Assembly (NCBI RefSeq): GCF_001885585.1
Contig: NZ_LSRP01000002.1
Location: 62,001-126,000 of the forward strand
Reading direction: 5' to 3'
DNA: 64,000 nt
Source of the DNA: Pararhizobium antarcticum
Lineage (GTDB): Bacteria; Pseudomonadota; Alphaproteobacteria; Rhizobiales; Rhizobiaceae
The notes under the pieces were generated by a model. It searched no databases and had not been told where the DNA came from. It worked only from the letters and a program-made list of their open reading frames with translations. The translations under genes were made by a program, and so were the position numbers. This document shows, piece after piece, positions 8,685 to 14,941 of this stretch (the first letter of the stretch is position 1; each line of letters begins with the position of its first letter).

Positions 8685-8711
8685 GCCTAAAAAATAGGCT
8701 ATTTTTTAGGC
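8685..8711. promoter_or_regulatory. 27-bp perfect palindrome in the gstI-glnII gap
   Basis: Twelve-base arms (GCCTAAAAAATA at 8685-8696 and its exact complement at 8700-8711) flank a 3-base GGC centre. It lies 103 bases upstream of the gstI start in an AT-rich stretch, in the gstI promoter area. It may be a protein-binding operator or a hairpin terminator-like element. No coding use is apparent. Confidence 0.5.
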
Positions 8712-8845
8712 ATGGGGACAAAGCATCGTTTTTCCAAACAAATTTTGTGCGTCTGCACGAAAAGGCAAAATGTCGCGCGTTCTGTGCAAAATTTGCGCAC
8801 GAAGAGGATTTCCCGGAGAGGATCGGTCCAAAAATCTCCGAAAAA

Positions 8846-8862
8846 TGCACCAGATCGTCGCA
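8846..8862. promoter_or_regulatory. Candidate NtrC binding site upstream of glnII
   Basis: The 17-mer TGCAC-N7-TCGCA resembles the NtrC consensus TGCAC-N7-GTGCA with two mismatches in the second half-site. It lies about 135 bases before the -24 element of the sigma-54 promoter, a usual enhancer distance. glnII is a classical NtrC target in rhizobia. Confidence 0.4.
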
Positions 8863-8995
8863 AAATGTTCAATTGTGCCAGTTGTTTCGCCCTGCGCGCT
8901 GTAACCACGGGGTCAGTTCGCGTCCAAGAACTGTGCAGTGTTGCGAAGGGTCGCAAATGACGAATCTGCGTGGGAACGCAACCCCGCGCACAAAC

Positions 8996-9011
8996 TGGCA
9001 CGCGCCGTGCA
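8996..9011 (+). promoter_or_regulatory. Sigma-54 (-24/-12) promoter of glnII
   Basis: TGGCACGCGCCGTGCA has GG at 8997-8998 and GC at 9009-9010 with exactly ten bases between them, as sigma-54 RNA polymerase requires, and matches the TGGCACG part of the consensus fully. It lies about 80 bases before the glnII start codon. Expression under nitrogen limitation through NtrC is expected. Confidence 0.75.
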
Positions 9012-9090
9012 TGTTCCTGGTCAGCCGTTGGCGGCGGGGCACGGTTCAGGTTCCTGGTGCCGCGCATCATCAACCCATGAGAGGTTTGAA

Positions 9091-10131
9091 ATGACGAAAT
9101 ACAAGCTCGAGTACATCTGGCTCGATGGTTACACACCGGTACCGAATCTCCGCGGTAAGACACAGATCAAGGAATTCGAAACCTTCCCGACGCTTGAACA
9201 GCTGCCGCTGTGGGGCTTTGACGGTTCGTCGACGATGCAGGCCGAAGGCCGCTCGTCCGACTGCGTGCTGAAGCCGGTCGCCATCTATCCTGACCCGGCC
9301 CGCACAAATGGCGCGCTGGTCATGTGCGAAGTCATGATGCCGGACGGTGTCACGCCGCATGCGACCAACAAGCGTGCGACCATTCTCGATGACGAAGGCA
9401 CGTGGTTCGGCTTCGAACAGGAATACTTCTTCTACCAGGACGGCCGCCCGCTCGGCTTCCCGGAAAATGGCTTCCCCGGTCCGCAGGGTCCGTACTACAC
9501 CGGCGTCGGCTTCAAGAATGTCGGCGACGTGGCGCGCGAAATCGTCGAAGAGCATCTGGACCTGTGCCTCGCTGCCGGCATCAACCACGAAGGCATCAAT
9601 GCCGAAGTGGCCAAGGGCCAGTGGGAATTCCAGGTCTTCGGCAAGGGCTCCAAGAGAGCTGCCGACGAAATCTGGATGGCCCGCTACCTGCTCGAGCGCC
9701 TGACGGAAAAATATGGCATCGACATCGAATACCACTGCAAGCCGCTCGGCGACACCGACTGGAACGGTTCCGGCATGCATTGCAACTTCTCGACGAAGTA
9801 CATGCGCGAAGTCGGCGGCAAGGAGTATTTCGAAGCCCTGATGGCAGCCTTCGAGAAGAACCTGATGGACCACATCGATGTCTACGGCCCTGATAACGAC
9901 AAGCGCCTGACCGGCAAGCACGAAACCGCTCCGTGGAACAAGTTCTCCTACGGCGTTGCCGACCGTGGCGCCTCGATCCGCGTGCCGCACTCGTTCGTCA
10001 ACAACGGCTACAAGGGCTATCTCGAAGATCGTCGCCCGAACAGCCAGGGTGACCCCTACCAGATCGCTTCGCAGGTTCTGAAGACGATCGCCGAAGTTCC
10101 GACGGCCGACAGCGCTTCGGCTGCTGCCTGA
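9091..10131 (+). CDS. glnII: Glutamine synthetase II (eukaryotic type)
   Basis: A 346-residue ATP-dependent enzyme that makes glutamine from glutamate and ammonia in the cytosol. Length and motifs match the eukaryotic-type GSII of rhizobia rather than the roughly 470-residue GlnA: WGFDGSST near residues 41-48, EQEYFF near 108-113, NAEVAKGQWEFQV near 169-181, GSGMHCNFS near 226-234, and NKFSYGVADRGASIRVP near 277-293. ATG 9091 follows GAGAGG. It is preceded by a sigma-54 promoter and a divergent gstI-like gene and followed by a hairpin terminator, so it is probably monocistronic and nitrogen-regulated. Confidence 0.97.
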   Translation: MTKYKLEYIWLDGYTPVPNLRGKTQIKEFETFPTLEQLPLWGFDGSSTMQAEGRSSDCVLKPVAIYPDPARTNGALVMCEVMMPDGVTPHATNKRATILDDEGTWFGFEQEYFFYQDGRPLGFPENGFPGPQGPYYTGVGFKNVGDVAREIVEEHLDLCLAAGINHEGINAEVAKGQWEFQVFGKGSKRAADEIWMARYLLERLTEKYGIDIEYHCKPLGDTDWNGSGMHCNFSTKYMREVGGKEYFEALMAAFEKNLMDHIDVYGPDNDKRLTGKHETAPWNKFSYGVADRGASIRVPHSFVNNGYKGYLEDRRPNSQGDPYQIASQVLKTIAEVPTADSASAAA

Positions 10132-10139
10132 TCCAATTC

Positions 10140-10173
10140 ATCGTGGCGCCGGTTTTCCGATCGGCGCCACGAT
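10140..10173. terminator. Hairpin terminator after glnII
   Basis: Perfect 12-base arms (ATCGTGGCGCCG at 10140-10151 and its complement at 10162-10173) around a 10-base loop, 8 bases after the glnII stop. No long T-run follows, so it may act as a weak or bidirectional terminator with the convergent acetyltransferase operon. Confidence 0.65.
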
Positions 10174-10242
10174 TGCGTTCAGCGTATCCTACCGCGACGA
10201 TCTGCCAGCACGCGTGCCGGATTTTACCCGAAAATTTCCAGT

Positions 10243-10929
10243 TCAGAGATCGTTTGGCGGCAATCGCCAGACGTCCATTTCGGCTGGCGAGAATTTCCGC
10301 TTGCGGCCCCGGTGCCAGGTTACGCCTTTTTTGATGACCTTCGCCGGCACGCCGGCAATGAGGCTGCCGCTTTCCGCAAACGGTTTGTTAACGAACGACT
10401 TGGCCCCGACGACGCAATCGTCGGCGATCGTCGTGCCCTTGTTAATGATCGAGCCGACGCCCACCCAGACGTGATCGCCGATGGTGACCGAGGCCGCCGG
10501 ATTGAGGCGTTTGCCGGTCTTGCGGTCCAGCAGCGAATGGGCATCGCTGGTGCGGACTTCGATCTCGCGGGAAAACATGCACCAGCGTCCGATGCGGATG
10601 TGACTGGCTTCGATGCAAAGAAGGTAGACCGAGGCAAAGGTTGTTCCCTCGCCAATCGTGACGGTCTGGTTCGAACCCTTGACGACAATGTCTGCGGCTA
10701 GGCGGCAGTGCTCACCGATGGTCACGGTGACATTGTTGCCCTGAACAAAGATGTGGCCTCTGAAGCTCGTCGATGCTGGAATCTGGATGCGGTTATTGTT
10801 GCCTTTGACGCGCAGCGTGCCGTTGAAGCGCCCCTTGATCGACAGGACGTTCTCTCGTCCCCATTCCAACTTGACGGCGAGCGGCCGCATCCATCGGATG
10901 CATGGCAGGGCCGTGAGGAAATCACGCAT
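10243..10929 (-). CDS. Hexapeptide-repeat O-acetyltransferase (capsule-associated)
   Basis: A left-handed beta-helix acyltransferase of about 228 residues. Isoleucine/valine-spaced hexapeptide repeats run through the middle (TVTIGEHCRL, TVTIGEGTTF, HIRIGRWCMF) and end with VTIGDHVWVGVGSIINKG and AGVPAKVIKKG, the typical CatB/WbbJ-like C-terminal signature. It is the last gene of an operon with kpsF and a KpsC-like gene, so it probably acetylates a surface polysaccharide. The start is unclear: ATG 10929 has no good ribosome site, an in-frame TTG at 10989 would add 20 residues, and an out-of-frame ATG at 11011 opens a 29-codon peptide. The N-terminal 40 residues should be treated as unsettled. 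Confidence 0.8.
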   Translation of the reverse strand: MRDFLTALPCIRWMRPLAVKLEWGRENVLSIKGRFNGTLRVKGNNNRIQIPASTSFRGHIFVQGNNVTVTIGEHCRLAADIVVKGSNQTVTIGEGTTFASVYLLCIEASHIRIGRWCMFSREIEVRTSDAHSLLDRKTGKRLNPAASVTIGDHVWVGVGSIINKGTTIADDCVVGAKSFVNKPFAESGSLIAGVPAKVIKKGVTWHRGRKRKFSPAEMDVWRLPPNDL

Positions 10930-11028
10930 GCGGAGACGGATGAGATAAGACCATTCTAAAAAACGGTGGGTTCTTCCAGGGCCAGCCAACCAACAGTGCC
11001 GTGAGCGCCATAAAAAGAATGCCGTTTC

Positions 11029-12351
11029 CTAACCACTGAAGGGATAAAGAATACGGCCGAGCAAGCGAAGCTTTGCATCAGGGACTTCGCGGAAAAAGGT
11101 GATCGGATCCTCGCGGTAGATCTGGACGTCATATTGCCCGCTGACCTTGCCGATGATGCCGGAGATCAGCGGGGTCAACAGATGGCGCCAGCCAAGCAGC
11201 CCGTAAGGGCCGTAGGCGCGCCAGAGCGGCCCGGCTCGCAGTCCATCGCGCTTTTGTATGTCATCGTCTTCGTTGGTCGCACTTCTGGCAAAATGGTTGG
11301 AAATGCTCTGGACCGTCGTTTCGAACGTCGCAGCCGAGCCGGTATCGGGATCGAAATAGTGAGGATAGAGAAGGAATGTACCGGCGAACAATTCCTCGAT
11401 GGACAGGGTTCGGCCCCTGCGCGGATTGGGCTGGCGATCGTCGGTCAAACCCCATCCAGCGTAGAACGGGCAGCCGAAAGCCGTGACCTTGATGCCGCGC
11501 ATCAGGGCTTCGAAGCCGGCAAGCGATGTGATCGTATAGACATGATCGATGGTCTCGAAGGCTTGCGCCATGGAAAGCGGCGCACTGAGGATGCCACAGA
11601 GATGACGCACGTCCTGCGGGTCGGACTGTGCAAGCCGCACCCTGTTCAAGATATCCGGATGCGGTTTGTAGAGAATGTCTGCGCCGGGGTTCTCGGTTGC
11701 TGCCAACACAACCAGGTCATTGTTGGTGACAGGCCTCGCGCAGCCGTACTGGATCGAAGCGTCATCCTCGACCTGGCCGATGACAAGAACGCGTTTTCGC
11801 ATCTTGCGGCCGTAGAGGGCGTTCATGTCAGACTTGACATCACTGTTGTATTTGCTGACGCCGCGTTCGAGCATGAAGCGAATGCCCGCCCGGGCGCGCT
11901 CCATAAGCGCCGGGTCGCCGTCGAAATCATGCGTCTTCAGCAGGTTTTCCAGGTCGGAAGGTGCATTGCTGTCGAAATAGGCCGTGCCCTGGTCGAGGGT
12001 GAGCGACAAGGGTGGTGTCCGGCTGGCATTCGCCTTGACGGAGCGGATGAACCCGTCTTCTATGAAATAGAGTGGAATGCGGTGTTTCCTGGCAAGATCG
12101 ACCAGGCCCGGCGGCGCCCGCTTGCTCCACACGAACACTTCGGCATCGCGCTCCGCAATGATCCGGGCGGCCCATTGGCTGGCAAACTCGTCAGCGCCCA
12201 TGTACATCCGCGGGAACACGAAATCCCGATCGGGAAAATACAGACAGAAAACCTTCTGTTTCCAGACGGATATATGGAAGGCGAATGTCCTGATGCGTCT
12301 GACGGGCATCTGCGCGGTGCTTGTCCGGGAAAGATCGCTAGGCGTGTTCAT
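11029..12351 (-). CDS. KpsC-like capsule Kdo transferase, single module
   Basis: A 440-residue protein of the KpsC/KpsS capsule family. Diagnostic stretches are FIEDGFIRSV near residue 98, YKPHPDIL near residue 240, ITSLAGFEALMRG near residue 284 and PFYAGWGLTDDR near residue 303. E. coli KpsC has two such modules (over 650 residues) that add alternating Kdo linkages; here only one is present, as in rhizobial RkpZ (LpsZ)-type proteins. It acts at the cytoplasmic face on the lipid end of the polysaccharide. ATG 12351 is chosen as the first ATG after the kpsF stop; no clear ribosome site is seen and ATG 12309 is an alternative. It is preceded by kpsF, which makes the Kdo precursor. Confidence 0.82.
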   Translation of the reverse strand: MNTPSDLSRTSTAQMPVRRIRTFAFHISVWKQKVFCLYFPDRDFVFPRMYMGADEFASQWAARIIAERDAEVFVWSKRAPPGLVDLARKHRIPLYFIEDGFIRSVKANASRTPPLSLTLDQGTAYFDSNAPSDLENLLKTHDFDGDPALMERARAGIRFMLERGVSKYNSDVKSDMNALYGRKMRKRVLVIGQVEDDASIQYGCARPVTNNDLVVLAATENPGADILYKPHPDILNRVRLAQSDPQDVRHLCGILSAPLSMAQAFETIDHVYTITSLAGFEALMRGIKVTAFGCPFYAGWGLTDDRQPNPRRGRTLSIEELFAGTFLLYPHYFDPDTGSAATFETTVQSISNHFARSATNEDDDIQKRDGLRAGPLWRAYGPYGLLGWRHLLTPLISGIIGKVSGQYDVQIYREDPITFFREVPDAKLRLLGRILYPFSG

Positions 12352-12405
12352 GAAACCGCGCCGTTGACGAGACAAAACGCTCAGGTTCGCCGGGCATGCC
12401 TTGCG

Positions 12406-13416
12406 TCAAGCGACGCCCGCCCTCAGCAGGTCATGGATATGCAGAATGCCGGTCGGCGCACCTTGCGCGTCGACGAGAAATAGCACGGTGACCTTCTGTG
12501 CCTGCATGAATTCCATGGCAGCGCTGGCAAGGATCGTGCTCTTCACCACGCGCGGATTGTGCGACATGACGGTTTCGACCGTTTCCAGAAGCAGGTTCTG
12601 CGACATGTGACGGCGCAGGTCGCCATCCGTAATGACGCCGGCGAGCAGGCCGTTTCCATCGACGATTCCCAGAACACCGAAGCCTTTGGTGGACATGTGG
12701 ATGACCGCATCGCTCATCGCAGTGCCGATTGGCAGCAGGGGAATGGCCTCGCCGGAATGGGCAAGTTCACTGACCAGCAGCAATTGCGATCCGAGTTTGC
12801 CGCCGGGATGGAAGGTCTTGAAATCCTCGGCCGAAAAGCCGCGTCGTTCAAGCAGGGCAATCGCCAGCGCATCGCCAACGGCAAGTTGCAGCATGGCCGA
12901 CGTGGTCGGTGCCAGACCATGTGGGCAGGCTTCAACAACCTTCGGCAGCGCGATCGCTACCGCAGAATTGCGGGCCAGCAGGCTTTCCGCATTCGAGGTC
13001 ACGGAAATGACCGGGACGTTGAAGCGCTTGGCATAGGTCAGCATGTTGGCGAGTTCGGCTGTTTCTCCCGACCAGGACAGAAGAATGAGCAGATCATCGG
13101 AGGTGATCATGCCGAGATCGCCATGGCTGGCTTCCGTCGGATGCACGAAATAGGCAGATGTCCCGGTGGAGGCCATGGTGGCGGCGATCTTGCGGCCGAT
13201 ATGACCGCTCTTGCCGACACCGGAAACGACAACGCGCCCGCCGCTGTTGGCGATCAATTCGACAGCCTTGACGAGGCTCATGCAGAAGTTCTGGTCGGAT
13301 GAAAACCGGGCAGCCAGCGCACTGATGCCATCCACTGCCTTCGCCATCGTCCGGCTGATCGAATCGATCACTCCGGCTTCCGTCGCCGTACCGTTTGCCA
13401 CTTGCCTGAGACCCAT
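12406..13416 (-). CDS. kpsF: Arabinose-5-phosphate isomerase, KpsF/KdsD family
   Basis: A 336-residue enzyme that converts ribulose-5-phosphate to arabinose-5-phosphate, the first step to Kdo. A SIS sugar-isomerase domain covers about residues 40-180 (VVVSGVGKSGHIGRKIAATM, then TEASHGDLG and LLSWSGETAEL) and two CBS domains follow to the end (TAMSDAVIHMSTKGFGVLGI and VMSHNPRVVKS). Length and layout are those of KdsD/KpsF. ATG 13416 follows CCGGAG; the frame is open upstream but there it has no family similarity. It heads an operon with the KpsC-like and acetyltransferase genes, so it is likely a capsule-dedicated isozyme next to a housekeeping kdsD elsewhere. Confidence 0.93.
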   Translation of the reverse strand: MGLRQVANGTATEAGVIDSISRTMAKAVDGISALAARFSSDQNFCMSLVKAVELIANSGGRVVVSGVGKSGHIGRKIAATMASTGTSAYFVHPTEASHGDLGMITSDDLLILLSWSGETAELANMLTYAKRFNVPVISVTSNAESLLARNSAVAIALPKVVEACPHGLAPTTSAMLQLAVGDALAIALLERRGFSAEDFKTFHPGGKLGSQLLLVSELAHSGEAIPLLPIGTAMSDAVIHMSTKGFGVLGIVDGNGLLAGVITDGDLRRHMSQNLLLETVETVMSHNPRVVKSTILASAAMEFMQAQKVTVLFLVDAQGAPTGILHIHDLLRAGVA

Positions 13417-13615
13417 ATTCACATCACTCCGGATCCGGATGACCAGCACTGCAGGCCGGCGATCACAGATCAATTCATACAGACGACCATATGCGCCCGA
13501 CCAATGCCGTAACATAATCTCTATGATCAACAATTGCATCAGTGATGTGACAGTCTGGTGAAAACCGCACAAGATGCGCTGATCCCGAGACCGTCACTGG
13601 ACGGGCAAGCTGAGC

Positions 13616-14080
13616 CTAGCCGGCCAGATTTTCCACCATCTCGCCCTCTGACATCCGCGGGATCCGCGCGCTGCGAACGAAATCCTCAAGCGTCATTGTG
13701 TCCAGGATGTCTGCAATCGCGTCCCTGACTGTCGTCATCGATCGCCGCACTTCGCAGGTTTCCGGATCATTGCAATCGTCGCAGATTTCGTACGCAGTGC
13801 GGCTCGCGCAGCGGATCGGGGCAAGCGGGCCATCCAGTGTCCGCACCACATGGCCAATCCGGATGTCCGCTGCCGGACGCGACAGGGAGTATCCTCCGCC
13901 AGGGCCCTTCTTCGAGCGTAAGATGCCGGAATTGCGCAGTTCCAGCAGGATCGTATCGAGAAATTTCTTCGGAATATTGTTGCGGCTGGCGATCTCGTTG
14001 ATGAAGGCGGTTTCACCGGGCGCCAATGCAGCCAGATCGACCAGAGCCTTCAGTCCGTATTTTCCCTTTTTCGTCAGCAT
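13616..14080 (-). CDS. Rrf2 family transcriptional regulator with Cys cluster
   Basis: A 154-residue winged-helix protein. The Rrf2 DNA-binding part is clear (KKGKYGLKALVDLA at residues 4-17, EIASRNNIPKKFLDTILLEL at 29-48, KKGPGGGYSLSRP wing at 57-69). Four cysteines (91, 100, 103, 109) lie where IscR-type members bind an iron-sulfur cluster, so it could sense Fe-S, redox or sulfur state. It differs from RirA in sequence. ATG 14080 is preceded by GGGAAAA only. It stands 200 bases upstream of kpsF on the same strand and downstream of a small protein gene with a Cys-containing leader ORF. The target genes are not known. Confidence 0.88.
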   Translation of the reverse strand: MLTKKGKYGLKALVDLAALAPGETAFINEIASRNNIPKKFLDTILLELRNSGILRSKKGPGGGYSLSRPAADIRIGHVVRTLDGPLAPIRCASRTAYEICDDCNDPETCEVRRSMTTVRDAIADILDTMTLEDFVRSARIPRMSEGEMVENLAG

Positions 14081-14290
14081 GGCAGTTTGATTTTCCCGCA
14101 GAGGCAGCCCGAATCTTGCATTGCAGTCGATTCTTCAGGCCTTAACCCGCACGTTATATTTGTAATCATGGCAAATATACAGATTTGGTGAAAATTCTCC
14201 AGACACTCGTGCCATCACGGCAGATTGCGGCGCAATCGAACTGGATCGTGTGGCCATGCGGATAAGGGGTTGAAAAGATCCGTCGAAAGT

Positions 14291-14503
14291 TCAGGCCACG
14301 GCTCGCTCTGGGACTGCCGCCGCCGGTGCAAGCTGCGTCGCAAAAAGCCTCCGGATCGCTGCGCGTGCCTCGTCAGCAGAGCGGAACCTCTGGGCATCAA
14401 GATCCCAGACGTTGTATTTGACGGCAACAAACCTCAAGCCGTGTTCGTCCGGGACGACGACGCCGACCGCTTCACCTTCATATTCGATAACCTGCTTGTT
14501 CAT
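14291..14503 (-). CDS. Small conserved-looking protein of unknown function
   Basis: A 70-residue protein with a compact N-terminal part that reads like a beta-rich domain (IEYEGEAVGVVVP, then FVAVKYNVWDLD) and an alanine/arginine-rich helix (SADEARAAIRRLF) before a disordered tail. ATG 14503 has a good GCAGGAG site. Just before that site a GC-rich hairpin (14518-14532) could affect ribosome access, and a 32-codon leader ORF lies further upstream on the same strand. I do not recognise a named family. It is followed by the Rrf2 regulator gene on the same strand after 210 bases. Confidence 0.65.
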   Translation of the reverse strand: MNKQVIEYEGEAVGVVVPDEHGLRFVAVKYNVWDLDAQRFRSADEARAAIRRLFATQLAPAAAVPERAVA

Positions 14504-14572
14504 GACTCATGCTCCTGCCGCGCGAAACGCGGATCTTTGAAATCGTGCAGTGGGAAAAGGTTTGGAGGGCGA

Positions 14573-14671
14573 TCACATTCGGCAGAAGGAGCAAATGGAT
14601 CTGGCTTTCACCGGTGCACGACAAAGAGCATTCCAGCCTTGGAGCGTGGTGATGCGAATGGTGGCGGTCAT
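14573..14671 (-). CDS. Short leader-peptide ORF with C-terminal cysteines
   Basis: A 32-codon ORF with a near-perfect AAGGAGAG ribosome site placed 5 bases before its ATG. The peptide begins MTATIRITTLQGW and ends KARSICSFCRM, with three cysteines, two of them in the last six residues. A TTGACA-like element and an AT-rich region (14760-14785) lie upstream as a likely promoter. It ends 70 bases before the 70-residue protein gene. The strong ribosome site is the main evidence for translation; a role as an attenuation leader (for example for cysteine supply) is speculation. Confidence 0.5.
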   Translation of the reverse strand: MTATIRITTLQGWNALCRAPVKARSICSFCRM

Positions 14672-14886
14672 GGCACTCTCCTTTGGCTGTACCACGCGCG
14701 TTGATCGCGGCGGTTCACTTCAACGATTGGAACCGTTATCGTTCCACGGGTCTTCAGTAGAATATTATACTATTTTTGTCAACTAAAATCGATAATCGAG
14801 AATTTATTTTCTTCGTTGATCGGGCGTTTTCAGTGCTGAAGATCATCATGCCAGACATTGATGACAGGGAGATGATCCCCTCCAAT

Positions 14887-14912
14887 GAAAAAGGCAGCCC
14901 GCAGGCTGCCTT
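14887..14912 (-). terminator. Rho-independent terminator of secDF
   Basis: Nine-base arms (AAGGCAGCC at 14891-14899 and GGCTGCCTT at 14904-14912) with a 4-base loop, followed on the minus strand by five T. It lies 29 bases after the secDF stop. Confidence 0.8.
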
Positions 14913-14941
14913 CATCAATATTGACGGTGGTGTCGGTGGAA

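Noticed and set aside
8699-9163. 154-codon minus-strand frame across the glnII promoter
   Set aside because: Covers the sigma-54 promoter and glnII start, has poor codon use and no recognisable product.
13616-14080. Rrf2 gene as RirA iron regulator
   Set aside because: The N-terminal sequence and the Cys pattern differ from RirA; only the family-level call is supported.
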